Positions 22,701-33,924 of a stretch of DNA of 64,000 nt are shown one piece after another. Source of the stretch: Hericium rajendrae. Lineage: Eukaryota > Basidiomycota > Agaricomycetes > Russulales > Hericiaceae. Below the pieces are notes generated by a model. That model saw nothing but the letters and a program-made list of their open reading frames with translations. It was not told where the DNA came from and did no database searches. Each line of letters starts with the position of its first letter. The first letter of the stretch is position 1. The DNA is taken from positions 1,426,001-1,490,000 of the forward strand of contig CM065888.1 in assembly GCA_033439255.1 (NCBI GenBank), read 5' to 3'. Position numbers and translations under genes: made by a program.

Positions 22701-25700
22701 CCTTCATAAAGATTATTCTTCGCCATGATGATCCACGGGGCGGAGTCTTTGGTCAGTCGAAGGCATATTACGGAACAGTCGAGGCACAAGGACGAGGAAC
22801 CTTACATTGTCATATGTTAATATGGATACGAGGAAATTTGTCTCCGCAAAAATTACGAGATCGTATGGCAGTGGATTTAATTTTTAAAGAGTCTATGTTT
22901 TCCTGGGTCGAGTCTATCATTAAATGTGAACTTCCTGATATGAGAGAAGCCTTACCATCAGATCATCGAGGTCGATGTAAAAAGCCAAGTCGAGAAGATC
23001 GTCCGGATGTAAGAACGACTGACGCACCATTTCTCAGAGACGACGCTTCCGAGGACGAGCTACGGTTGTTCGAAACCAACTTCCAGGAATTTGTGAAGGC
23101 TCTAGCCATCGAATGTAACTGGCATGAACATAGAGATACTTGCTGGAAACATCTGAGAGAAGGAGAGCCTAGAGATGATGCTCACTGTCGGATGCGCGTA
23201 GATGGCAAAACTCGGACAATTACTGAATTGGACCAAGAAACATGGAATATCCTCTTGCGGCGTTTGCATCCATGGATTAACAATTTTAATGATCTTGTTT
23301 TGTTTTTAATGAAATGCAACATGGACATAAAATTTATAGGTTCTGGTGAAGCCGCGAAAGCGTTAGTCTATTATGTGACAGATTATATCACAAAGGCATC
23401 CCTACCGGCGCATCTTGGACTATCAGCTTTGTGTTATGCTATTCGTGCGAATAAAAAGAAATACGCCAACGATCATGATGCTGTGCAATCGGTGGTTTAT
23501 CGCAGCCTTGTGATTAAAATCGTGAACGCAATGATGGCGCGACTGGAACTGTCCCAGCAACAAGTTATGAGCTACTTACTAGGGAATGGAGACCGCTACA
23601 CCAGCGATGTTTTCCGTACACTATATTATGGAGAATTAGATCGGTTTATTGAAGTATGTGAGAATACTCCCGAGCGACCTGAAGATTTAGATAATCCAGA
23701 TGATTTTGCGCTAATCGAGTCCAACGAGGAAATCGAAGATGAGCCTGATGCTGAAGAGATTGTGGCCGAGGTGGATGCGGCTGATGAAGTAGAAGATGGT
23801 TTACGGGAGCAGGCAAGTCAATCTGCAGGTATGGACATTGCAGCCGACCGTGATTCGATCACTGAAGAAAGAACTATGAGTCTTCGCATCAGTCCTAAGG
23901 GAATCACAGCATCAAGTTTGCTCAAGGACTATCGTTATCGAAGTACGAGCCTCCCTTTTGAAAACCTTAGTGTGTGGGAGCATGCCTCGCTCGTAGAAAA
24001 GGTCACTGCTTCATCTGAACAGCAACGTGTCGAAAACGACCGAAATAGAAGGGTTCGAGGACCTTGGAGAGCGGATCGCGTCAGGTTTTGTGATGAAGCA
24101 CATCCACAATATAAGACGCACTTCAGTTATTTACGGCGCACGCCTAGTACTCCGCTGTATCTCGGTTCTGCGATTCCTAGAGGAGATCGTGGGTACGATG
24201 AGCGAGAACGTTATTGTAGGGCTATGCTGATTCTATTCAAACCGTGGAGATGTCTGAAAGACTTGAAAGATAATGATGAAGAATGGGGAACTGCGTTTCA
24301 ACGCACTACATTCTCGCCAGGTATGATCCAAATTATGGAGAATATTGCTGCAGAAAATGAATGCAAAGACGCTCGAGAAGAGTATGATTGCGCACGACGT
24401 CGAGGCCAAGCAGATGGACTATTACAGGATGGGGAGTCGGCAACGTCTCGTGGCTTCTATGACCAGCTTGAAGAATCTGCGATTGCTGATCAAGATTTAG
24501 ATTTCTTCCCCATAGCATCAACTGTGGAGGGTGAAACTGACGCACCTAATGGGCTCGACCCAACAGCGTTGGCGTGTAACATGATTGATGCTCGTGTATC
24601 CCATTCAGTCGACGTTCTCGACCGTGCCGGCATGTTCAAGATGTCCGAATTCGTGAGCACCAGTGATAGTAGATCTTACTCCGTTACGCCGGCACAGCTA
24701 AAGGAACAACAAAAATTAATGAAAAAGTACAAGACCAATCGAAGGCCGAGAGTTAGACGCTCACCTGAAGAGCTTTCCAATAACGAGCAGCGCTCTAATA
24801 ACCAACAACCATCTATTTTTATTGGCATGTTATCTGATGAAGAGCGGCCGATCGTCAATTCTCCTACGACGAGTGACCATAATGAAGGAAAAAATTTAAC
24901 TGTGCAAGGCGTCATAAATGACATGAATATTTCCGGCAATGTTGAGCAAGAACGTGCCGTGCGTATTGTAGCCAATCACGTCAACAATCATGCTGCCGAC
25001 CAGTTGTTGATGTACATTGCAGGTGTAGGTGGGACGGGGAAAAGCCACGTTATAAAGACAATAGTCGAGCTGTTTAGGCGTCTAGAACGTTCAAATAAAT
25101 TAATGCTAAGCGCACCAACAGGAATCGCTGCTGTATTGATCGAAGGTTATACTATTCATGCCTTAACATTTCTGCCTAAATCGAAACATAAAAGTAAAAC
25201 TGAAGAGTTAATGAACGTATGGAAGGATGTACAGTACCTTGTTATTGATGAAATTTCAATGGTTTCCGCACTATTTCTTAGTCAGATATCGAACAGGATA
25301 GCCGAAGCGAAAGGCTGGCAGCCTGGAATGTGCGACTTACCTTTTGGCGGTGTTAATGTCATATTTACGGGAGATTTTGGACAATTGCGCCCTGTGCAGG
25401 CCAAAACGCTGTTTGCGCATGACCTTGTATCAAATATTGGTTCCAATCAGGCTCAGAGTCCAACTGGACAAGGCGCGCTGTTTGGGGCTCACCTTTGGAG
25501 ACAAGTGAACACGGTCGTTGAGCTGAATACTAATATGAGGCAAAAGGACGATAAGGCATATGCGGAGCTGGTAGGACGTGTAAGAGTGGGACAAGCAACT
25601 AACGCCGGACAATCAAATTCTACTTGCGCATCAGATTACGAGACGTTAACTGGCCGACTGATGAACGTACTGCAGGACAAAGACCCCCAAGACTTGAAAA

Positions 25701-26452
25701 ATTTTGAACGCGCGCCGATAATAGTGGCTGATAAACGAATTCGAGATGCTGTGAATATGAATAAAGCTAAATGTAGTGCCACAGAGTACGGCAAAACGTG
25801 CAAAATATATCATTCGATTGACAGAACAAAAAGGAAGCCTATAACTGGAGCATTAGCTAGCAAACTAAGAAAGGTGAGATCATCTGTCACGAAAGACGCA
25901 CTAGGAGAGCTTCCACTGTTCGTCGGTATGCCCGTTATGGTTACTGAAAACGTTGACATCTCGCATGGCATCGTAAATGGGAGTGAAGGTACGGTAGAAC
26001 ATATAATTCCCCATTGTTCATCCGACGGTTCTACTTCTGTGGACTGCGTATATGTTAAAATCCCCGGGAGCAATATTCATTTACCAGGGTTAGAACTTGA
26101 CGTCGCACCTATATTTCCGGCTGATAAGTCCTTCAAATACAAAGCAAACAGATCTACGTACTTCAGCATATCCAGACGTCAAGTTCCTCTTCTGCCTGCA
26201 TATTCTTATACGGACTATAAAAGTCAAGGTCGTTCGCTAGAACACGCGATACTGGACCTTGCCGGATGCCGCTCGCTCCAAAGTCTATATGTTATGTTGT
26301 CAAGAGTGAAAACGTTAAAAGGCGTCGCTATTCTCCGGTGGTTCCCGCCAGGCAAAATCACGCAAGCCCTTTCGCACGAATATAGAGACGAGTTTTCTCG
26401 GTTGCGTGCATTAGCATTTGACACAAAATTAAAGTATCCGTCCTCACCGTAA
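19771..26452 (+). CDS. Helitron Rep-helicase (RepHel)
   Basis: Three exons by eye: 19771-19954, 20010-20270 and 20499-26452, phases matching, about 2132 residues. The two small exons encode a polar Ser-rich leader. Exon 3 opens with DAEHVSNNYYTLFRDELASH, then a region with KVSAVQMLSIAKAHNVSVRR and a cysteine-containing part of DUF6570 type (KPCSVCGQGKPAQ, MAVCTSCITAL). The Helitron Rep domain follows (PAFFVTLNPADIH). Its HUH metal site is at residues 918-920 (GRGTLHCHMLIW). Motif-3 tyrosines are at about 1106, 1107 and 1111 (YYVTDYITKAS). The PIF1-like SF1 helicase follows: Walker A GVGGTGKSH near 1657, Walker B VIDEIS near 1730, and GDFGQLRPVQAKT. The end has the PIF1 motif VI region (YTDYKSQGRSLEHAILDL). 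No internal stops and all catalytic residues in place suggest recent activity. Confidence 0.9.
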
Positions 26453-26741
26453 AGGAATCTCTCTTCAGCTGAATGAATATAAGACCATGGCAGTGAGTTG
26501 CAAGTGAAAAGGACAAGCCACGTAGATGACAGACAGTTGCTGCACGAGGCCCATAGACGCCGACTTGAACGCGCTCGCAGGACGATGAGTCGCATTGGCC
26601 GAACTGCCTTCTTGTTAAAGTAATGACTCCAACAAGAGTTAAAGAAAAGATGCAAAGTGTCCGAGCACAAGAACGAGGTAAAACCAGGGTACAAAGTGGT
26701 CGTTGCGTCAGAAACAAACACTGGAGGTGAAGTGGGACCGG

Positions 26742-26800
26742 CCGGCTCGGCATATGCCGGACCAACTAGAATAGTGGGCCTGAAGGCCGACTTTTACTAG
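26742..26800 (+). repeat. Helitron 3' terminal hairpins and CTAG ends
   Basis: Two stem-loops each followed by CTAG: CCGGC-loop-GCCGG (26742-26760) then CTAG at 26766-26769, and GGCC-TGAA-GGCC (26777-26788) then CTAG at 26797-26800. Helitron right ends need a hairpin about 5-12 bases before CTRR; both qualify. Confidence 0.55.
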
Positions 26801-27275
26801 CGTGTCACACCACCCCGCTTGTAAAGCGCGAATACTTGCGGGCCAGCTAAACGTTCGCACCATCGGCGAAGAACATTAACACACAAATGAGCAGCCCGCT
26901 GTGTGGGGCGCAGGCCGGGGTGTTTCTCATAGATTCAGAGACCACCGCTCAAACTCAACAGGACCCTGTAGCTCGCCTTGGTCTGATACAATTTCTGCGG
27001 TTATTCATGCGTCCCTCGAGAGGCACGTCAAGGTAGACAGCTTCATTGCCCTGAACCCATACCAGAGCCATAGGCGGAATACGGCCCGGCGCGAAGGCGA
27101 GACGTGCGCCAGCCATCAAAAAAGTCAGCGAAGCCTTACTTTTGGTAGTCGATCCATTCTTGGAAGCAAGAAAACTTATTAAACAAAACGCGCCTTCGCA
27201 GCAAACAAGTTTTATATCAAGACTCTCAACAAAGTCATGACGAACGCACAGACAATCCCGATACAGAATTTTTCC
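26801..27275. other. Right flank of the Helitron, no supported gene
   Basis: GC-richer than the element. No gene is supported. Another stem (CGCTT-GTA-AAGCG near 26817) is present. Confidence 0.35.
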
Positions 27276-28508
27276 CTAACCCTCCACAACTCCGGGCCCT
27301 TCCTCTGCATTCTCATACCCTTCGTTCAACTCTTGAAAATCCTCTTCAGCCTCATCGATGCCGCCCGGTAAAGACCCATTCAAATCTTCCTCGTAGTTCC
27401 CAAGATCAACAGCATGTTCGTCGATCACGAGAGCAGTGTCAAGGAACTCCATAGTTTGAACTTGCGGAGGTTGAGGAGTATCGGGAGATGCAAATACCTA
27501 TGAAGACGCGGTTAGAACTTATTCAAAGGAAAGAGAAACACGTACATTGCCAACTTCAGACGCCGGACAAAGCTGTACAATTTGTTCGGGGCATAGATGC
27601 ACAGCATTGAAAGTGGTTCCGTCCTGATGGTGAATGGTAGCGACATCGAACGAGAAAAGGACGCTGATGAGGTCCCCTTGACCGAAAATAAGGCGGTTCG
27701 CCGGTCCGACAGACCCATCGGCCATACGAATTCCAAATGATATAGAACTCGTAACCCTCCATCGATCTGAGATGGCAGCGGCAGCCTGGCCCGGATCGTC
27801 TGCAATGGTAAGAACTGACGCAGGTTTAGGATCCATACCAGCGACCTGAATGAACTCAGCATCGACAGAACATCAAATATATTCCTACTCTACCTTAGTG
27901 AATGCGCGCCGGCGAAGATAAAGCGAATCGGCAGCGCCCATAAAATCATCAGGATTGTCCGGCCCTCCAGCGTACGTGTATCGGTGAACAAGTTTCCGGA
28001 TATTGGCAACAGCAACGCGTAGCGCGTGGAACTGCTCAGGCAGACATCCTGGTAACAAGCGGAGGAAGACGCTCGCCCGACAGGCATTGGCTGGTGTACT
28101 ACCAAGCATTAGACTGGAATAGAAATAGAAATAACTGATGACCTACCCATCCCACTTGCCTGGAAGACTAAGGTTGTGTTGACCTAAGAACGCTATAGTC
28201 CGGATGCTAGCCCTGACCATACGCGTCTCGCCCGTAATCGGATAATGGAAGAGTGTATGCTGACGTGACAAGTCTGCAGCGTTGACCTTCGAAGCTATAT
28301 AGACCCAATCAAGCAGATCTTCATATGTTAAACGCACTATCTTCCGATACTCCAGATCGACGAATTCCTGTGTGTCTTGGGCAAAGCGCCCCAAGCTGGC
28401 AGGAAGAGTATCGCGCATGAGTCCACTGCCATCGGGCACTTGACTGGCCGTTAGCACCGCAGCCACTCGCACTGAAAATACGCACTTTGGACGAACGACA
28501 TGATCCAC
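27276..28508 (-). CDS. Orphan multi-exon protein with acidic C-terminal tail
   Basis: No recognised family. Four exons can be joined: one starting MDHVVRPKCVFSVRVAAVLT and running to the block ASIRTIAFLGQHNLSLPGKW; ANACRASVFLRLLPGCLPEQ to YLRRRAFTK; MDPKPASVLTIADD to ANRLIFGQGDLISVLFSFDV; and the last from VFASPDTPQPPQVQTMEF to an acidic end closing at TAG 27276-27278. The third exon has GDLISVLFSFDVATI and, about 20 residues later, HLCPEQIVQL, which faintly recalls the DIVLLE...LQxVVLL signature of the neighbouring small-gene family. That link is inference only. It diverges from the next gene at about 28510-28830. Start at 28508 is tentative because an upstream exon cannot be excluded. Confidence 0.6.
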
Positions 28509-28832
28509 TGAAGGGGAAAGAGGCTCACGCAGACCTCAATGTTCAAAAGCCTCCAGACTTAAATGCCACTTTCCTGCGGTCAGAACAGTTCTGCGGATGC
28601 TTCAGAGTACCGAAACCCGGGGATCAGACTCACCGCATATGCTTCCGCTCTTTTTCTCCGCGATTATTCACGTCATTTCCGCGGCGATTTTTGATGTCTC
28701 GCCGGGATCACCGATGCGATCGAATATAGGAGTCGCAGATAAAAGTATATGGACTATTAGTGTGGGGAGAGACGCTGGAGATTACTTGAACTCAACTTCT
28801 CCTTCGTCGACATCTACGGATTTCTGCTCAAC

Positions 28833-30057
28833 ATGTCGAGTTCCCGTCGCAAGCTCAGTGACATCACTGGCTCTGAAGGCAAACCTGCCGGCAATGTTGG
28901 AAAGAAACAACGGTACGCACAGTCTCGTACTCCTTTCCGCTATCTTATATGCCTATTAGAACCAATCCTACCCGTGGTGGTGAGAACTCACCAAGCGAAC
29001 ATCCACTCTCGCAAGTCTATGGTCGAACCGTCGCGAATTCTTTAGCTGACATGCTTTGGTAACGCAGGGCGGATGGTAGTGATGCCGTTACAGTTGCGTC
29101 CAACGGTGAGGGACAGTCGCCTGGCTCGAGTGAGTTCCAACCAGCTTTACCGTCGTGTACCGCTTATCATAACATAGCCAAACAAACCCTCCCAGGCTCA
29201 ACAGAAGTCGTGAATGGGCAGAGCCTTCGTGCAGAGCTCGTAGATCAGTTCCCTTGGCTGGACAAGCAAGCTGAGTGAGTATTCTGTTTTTAATTTTGAC
29301 TTATTTGCTCATAAAAGTATCAGTCGCCTTGTCAAGTTTCTGACCTATGCCAACGACGATCAGCAGTACTACGCCCTTCTCCGTCTCCCGCCGACTCTTG
29401 TTTGGGAGAAAATGGTAGACGGAAAAGGCGCAGTCTGCAACACGCTGCATAGTCCCTTGTCTTCTAAGCCGGTCATCATTTGGATAGTGGGCCAAGTCTC
29501 CAAGCGGTACTTCTACAACAAGAATGGTGAAGCTTTTAACCAGGCGGCAATCCACGTCCAACCGCTGGTGAAATCATCCTTTAAGGCTGCGCGCCTCCTC
29601 ATGAACCGTCTCGGCGCTCCTCAAGGGACATTGGACGACGCATCCCAAGAGCTTAGGGCTTCATGTTTCCGCAGTCGGCAAGCTCGTGGAGACCGGACAG
29701 CTTCGGTCTGCCCGTTTACTTCATTCTTCGATATTTTTGACTTATAAACTCTTTCAGACGGCCGAATTTGATGACGTCTATGATGCGCGTGGAGAGTTCC
29801 GGTCGAAGAGCGGCAAGAATCCCATGCCTTCCCTTGACGCCTCTGATCTTCAAGATGGTGACATTGTCCTTGTTGAGGCCACCACTATCAGATACGACAA
29901 AAACTACAGTGCGAAAGACGGGAACAAAGGCAAAGACAAAAAGGCCGACTCCCCCGATTGGCGATACCTGTTCCAGCTGCAGAGCATTGCCCTCCTCTTC
30001 GCGCCGTCAGATAGCCCCCAAGTTGAAGATGCGCGCCCGTTCAGCGGCTCTTTGTAG
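28833..30057 (+). CDS. Small lineage-specific protein, divergent founder-like member of the DIVLLE family
   Basis: Exons join as MSSSRRKLSDITGSEGKPAG..., then a short exon with VTVASNGEGQSPGS, then STEVVNGQSLRAELVDQFPW, then the main exon starting DISRLVKFLTYAN. The main exon carries VIIWIVGQVSKRYFYNKNGE. The last exon carries DLQDGDIVLVEATTIRYDK and WRYLFQLQSIALLFAP. These two blocks correspond to the paired blocks in the four genes at 32883-37130 (for example IWVVGRISKADFF and DIVLLELEVVKY...WFELQHVVLL). No known domain is recognised. Alternating short hydrophobic strands around a central Gly-Val would fit a small beta-barrel, but that is inference. The join near 29700-29758 is uncertain. 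Confidence 0.65.
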
Positions 30058-30346
30058 TGGACTACTAGTCACCGTGCATATGTAACCGTACCAAAGCTGT
30101 TGAGCGCTGGAACAATAAATCCGTTTGCTGCGAAATCTCTGCCTATTCTCACCGGCCCCCATCAACGTCTGGCCTCAGTCGCCTCCTACGATTACGTCTT
30201 CAACAATGACGTATCGCCGCCGCTGCGGAAGCAAGCGGTGAGGCCGTTTATAACATTCTGCGTCATGAACAGTGGCCGTCCGCATGCTCTTTTTTTTTTC
30301 GGTCCCCTCCTCATTTTACCGCGGACCTACTACACCTAATATTCAC

Positions 30347-30849
30347 ATGGCATCCAAGGTATGTGACGAGCTCTATACTTCTAGAGCTGTTTACATGATG
30401 TTGTAGAGTAACGTACGTGCGATGTACGCGGGCCGCGATGAAATGTACAAATGGGTCTCCATCGACACCGTGCACTCCCACTTCGATCGACGGCCATCTA
30501 TTCCATTCCTCGACGTCTGGTTTCAAGCTTCAACAGGCATTCACAAGTCTGACCTGTCCATAACAGACGCAAAGGGTCTTTCCAGACCATTTGTGATCTA
30601 TTGGCGCCACCATAACGGACGTTTGCCCATCTCTCGCGCCATCAGACGCTGGTCCCATGGACGCCGTTGGCACGGCGAGCTCATTATCTTCCGTCGCGCC
30701 ATTCATAGCGATCGCTTGGTCAACATGCGTGCAAAAGAGCAAGCTCAGGCCTGGATTGCTGTGGATAAGTGGGTAGCACAGCTAAACTGTATTTTCTGTC
30801 TGACATACTTTACAGATTCATGCGCTATCAAAGCCACCTCTTCCGCTGA
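30347..30849 (+). CDS. Small orphan protein, about 135 residues
   Basis: Start ATG-GCA-TCC-AAG then an intron (donor GTATGT at 30359, acceptor TTGTAG) joins MASK to SNVRAMYAGRDEMYKWVSID. The body has FLDVWFQASTGIHKSDLSI, VIYWRHHNGRLPIS and RRWHGELIIFRRA. A second intron (30769-30815 or so) joins AVDK to FMRYQSHLFR and stop. Family unknown. Neighbouring genes on the same strand are of similar size and likewise unrecognised. Confidence 0.55.
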
Positions 30850-30983
30850 AAAAAATTTCCCTGAATTATTTAAATAATGTATCATGTTTCGCCCTAGTTC
30901 TATAAATATAAGTTTCGCTTTTTCCGCTTCCGATGAGTTACATTTATAGTGTAAAATTGGTCAGAGATCCAACTCGAGCTGAA

Positions 30984-31554
30984 ATGCCCATCTTTTCACG
31001 ACCAGTGCAAGACATTGCGCACGTACGTTCTCCATTACTGGCAAATTCTTTTGCTGATTTTCAGACAGAATGCCCTTATCATCCACCCTAAAAAAGGGTG
31101 TCAGCGCCCTCTGGCGACCAGAGACATCCTGTTTCAACACATCGACTCGTGTCACATGGACATACAAGCTGATGGGCAAGTCGTCCCAGATAATTTGGAC
31201 TTGGTACTTGGCGTAGGGCCCAAAATTACCGTCGCCAAATTATACAGCCATGACCCTGCCATCGTCGACTGGTACTACACTCTCATCGCCACACATCCAG
31301 ACTTCTGCTCCAACAAACCTCATAATCCTATTGCGTCCGCGATTCGGAAACCCAGCCTTCCCTATATCAGAGGTGCCGTTGTAGTGGTCAAGGATGGTCC
31401 TGCAGAAGGTCGGTGGACTCCGCACGATGCTCTGCAGTGCGCCGATTTAGGGAAAACGTTATGGTGGTATCATCAAGGAGGCTTAGATGTTAACAATGTT
31501 TTCGGCGAAAGGGAGTTTCGCCGATACCTGTCTCGGCTTGATGTTCCGGACTAG
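30984..31554 (+). CDS. Small orphan protein, about 175 residues
   Basis: ATG at 30984 begins MPIFSRPVQDIAH. A 46-nt intron (31023-31068) joins it in phase to NALIIHPKKGCQRPLATRD. The exon continues open with LDLVLGVGPKITVAKLYSHD, IVDWYYTLIATHPDF, YIRGAVVVVKDGPAEGRW and ends REFRRYLSRLDVPD. No family is recognised. The acceptor used is the second AG of CAGACAG, because the first gives an early stop. Confidence 0.55.
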
Positions 31555-31658
31555 ACAGCCGATTCTCATTGGCGGGTGCTTCCCAGTTGTAATCTCCGTT
31601 ATAATGAACTGCTCTATTTTTTTTTTCTCCCGTTCACACCATACGTCCTTCTTCCGAC

Positions 31659-32579
31659 ATGGAGCTCACTACTGTCGACCCTATGAACTCCACCATTCTC
31701 AATGATGACAACCACTTCCTTCTTTTCGAGCTCATGGACATGCAAGAGTTAATCAACTTTCGTAACGTTAACCAACGTGCCAGACGATTGGTCGATGAAT
31801 ACATCCTACACCTCTGGAGCATGGCCCTTGGCCGGTTCGTTGATGATGTTGATGCTTTTCGCACCGTACTTCGCCGCCTTTTGGCGATCGTGTCCGGGTC
31901 GCTTGCATTGTGGCTCGCTCTTCACGCCACAAGATTTCGCACCTTCACTCCACAAGACATGGATGTGTACTGCACGAGCACGAACTCCGCCGATCTCGTG
32001 GCAGCCCTCCGCGATACATTTGGATACAGGACGCTCTCCGACACGCCAGACCTATCCACGGCCTATCCCGGAGATCATAACAGCTCTCTCGCAGTCGTAA
32101 CTCGACTTCATCACCCCATCCGTGACACATATATAAACGTCATTTCCAGCATTCGGCCTTTCGCCCAATTCCCTATCCCTTCTTTCTGGGGCACGTTGAT
32201 GATGAACTGGTTCTCTGCAGATCAGTTCTGCATCGCCTATCCGCAATGGACATTGAATGGAATTGGTCTCATCCGTCCTGGCGAGGAAAGCAAGGCTCGC
32301 AGCCTGGCTTGCGTACAGAAGTACCGTGCGCGCGGCTTCCATATTACGCCATTCTACGACTGCATCTCTCTTCATCCCGGTTCAGACACGACCGGAGGGT
32401 ACTGCGCACAAGCCTACAGGTTTTTCAATGATCCCACTTCCTTGTCGTTGAAATTCACAACCAGTCAAGTTCCTTCAACCACCGAGAGCGCTGCTAGGGA
32501 CGTCGAGTGGTTGTTCGGAGGTCCCGCTTGTCAGCGGTGTAGCCGCACTTTCCCTACCCTCCATGGCCTTCTTAGATAA
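31659..32579 (+). CDS. Orphan with degenerate F-box-like start and nucleotidyltransferase-like motif
   Basis: Single exon, 306 residues. The N-terminus (LLFELMDMQELINFRNVNQR, ARRLVDEYIL) resembles an F-box followed by SGSLALWLAL and, 15 residues on, FTPQDMDVYC. Many agaricomycete proteins carry a comparable GSxAL...(D/N)DLD(I/V)(Y/F) pair after an F-box-like helix. The GS...DxD arrangement recalls the nucleotidyltransferase fold, but the second acidic residues needed for catalysis are not evident. The C-terminus has a CxxC pair (ACQRCSRTFP). It may be a non-catalytic sensor or an RNA/nucleotide-binding protein; this is inference. Confidence 0.6.
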   Translation: MELTTVDPMNSTILNDDNHFLLFELMDMQELINFRNVNQRARRLVDEYILHLWSMALGRFVDDVDAFRTVLRRLLAIVSGSLALWLALHATRFRTFTPQDMDVYCTSTNSADLVAALRDTFGYRTLSDTPDLSTAYPGDHNSSLAVVTRLHHPIRDTYINVISSIRPFAQFPIPSFWGTLMMNWFSADQFCIAYPQWTLNGIGLIRPGEESKARSLACVQKYRARGFHITPFYDCISLHPGSDTTGGYCAQAYRFFNDPTSLSLKFTTSQVPSTTESAARDVEWLFGGPACQRCSRTFPTLHGLLR

Positions 32580-32882
32580 CTATTCGTACCTTCGATAGGC
32601 CTAATAATGAAATCCTTCCGCCAATGTGTCTTCACATATGTACTGCAGACCTCGACTAATCCTCAACCACAAACTGCCTGAATTCTAGCATATAAATTGA
32701 AATAAGTCCGAGCTCCGCGGAGTTAACGACATAGATCCCGCCCAATGAACACGTCAACTCGGTTTCCCCAACTGTCACGTGCAGCTTGCTTTTTAGTTCC
32801 GCCTATGACCTTTACCTTCGCCGCGGAACCATAAGATTTTCCCTCCACCCCGCACCTATCTTAATTTCCACTTGAGCATGAC
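32580..32882. other. Spacer before the alternating gene array
   Basis: Presumed 3' and 5' flanks; no gene seen. Confidence 0.35.
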
Positions 32883-33719
32883 ATGCCAAATTCGCTCAGC
32901 GACACCGACAAGTGGCAGAGGTCGGTTGCCAATCTGTATTCTGATTCCAAGAACGGCTTCTGACACTCAATAAGGCGTGTACACGACATCCAAACGTACA
33001 AGAATCTGGATTTAGGCATCTATGCCATTCGAAAAATACCTTCAATCCTGATATGGGATTCACCACCGAACGAGCCTGCCCGTCTCACCATTCCTTCCAC
33101 CGGCAATCCTCTCACAATATGGGTCGTAGGCAGAATCTCTAAGGCTGACTTTTTCACTCGAATGGGACAACCTCGCGACCACGTCCACATCAACGTCAAA
33201 CCTGCCTCTGCAGGAGACCGCGTAAAAGCGAGAGAACTCTTGCAGCGCACTTCGAAACACTCTGGTAATGTTGCATCAATCTCCTAAATAATTTTCGCCT
33301 TCACGATTCTATCAGCCCAACCCATCACCGCGTCTATCGCTGCTAGCGTCTCTCAAAAATTCCACGTTCCGGGAAGTCAGAATAGCGTGGTGCGTTAGCT
33401 TACACTCTCGATGCTCTTCACTTACATGGACAAGCAGTTTCGTCCCTTCGACTGCGCTTGGGATGGACGAGATCGTATTCGCAGTAAAGACCAAATGTCC
33501 CATTACGACCCCAACTTTCTTAAGCCTTTTGATATCGTCCTCCTCGAGCTCGAAGTCGTCAAATACAGGCCGACGTTTGGCAGCGGCTTCGACTCATTCG
33601 AGGAAGCGTACAAAGCATGGTTTGAGCTTCAACACGTCATTCTCCTTCGCTCAATGCCTGTCCACTTCCCGACTGCCCCCCCACTCCGACCGGCTGATGA
33701 CACAGACGTCGTCATCTGA
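32883..33719 (+). CDS. DIVLLE-family small protein, type I, copy 1
   Basis: ATG at 32883 begins MPNSLSDTDKWQR. An intron (about 32921-32967) joins in phase to RVHDIQTYKNLDLGIYAIRK. Blocks in order: ILIWDSPPNEPARLT, IWVVGRISKADFFTRMGQ, VHINVKPASAGDR, KFHVPGSQN, FRPFDCAWDGRDRI, IVLLELEVVKYRPTF, AWFELQHVILLRS, and an end RPADDTDVVI. The gene at 35025 matches block for block, including intron places. No known domain. It sits 0.2 kb upstream of a type II member and forms a two-gene unit with it. Confidence 0.7.
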
Positions 33720-33924
33720 TCGCGGATATTACTTCATTCGATTCTGCTTAAAAAGCTTGCGTCATGATACGACCTTCGATCGACTCTGCAGTGCTTACGT
33801 TGGCCGCCCGAACATATATTGGTCGCCTCCTTGTGCTTACATCGGGCGCTCCTACAGCATGTTTATAGCACCTTCCCTCACCCTCCACGAAGCTTTTGCT
33901 GTTCGAGTCCAGTTTATCTGAGCA

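Larger units (their letters stand above)
19771..26800 (+). mobile_element. Autonomous Helitron (rolling-circle DNA transposon), apparently intact
   Basis: Helitrons are DNA transposons that move through a Rep/helicase protein and carry no terminal inverted repeats. The single large gene is open from start to stop. The right end is marked by a hairpin (GGCC-TGAA-GGCC, 26777-26788) eight bases before CTAG at 26797-26800, the expected CTRR terminus. An alternative end lies just inside (see findings). The left coordinate given is only the start of the coding region, because the TC end was not located. The base after CTAG is C rather than the usual T, so the right end needs confirmation. Confidence 0.75.

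Noticed and set aside
26224-26765. Minus-strand ORFs over the Helitron 3' end
   Set aside because: They run antisense to the helicase C-terminus and the terminal region and have no domain.
26801-26815. CGTGTCACACCACCCC, resembling an LTR edge
   Set aside because: No partner end, no tract or target duplication, and it directly abuts the Helitron end.
33899-33912. GTTCGAGTCC, like a tRNA B box
   Set aside because: No A box, acceptor stem or cloverleaf around it; it lies in the 3' flank of a small gene just before the next ATG.
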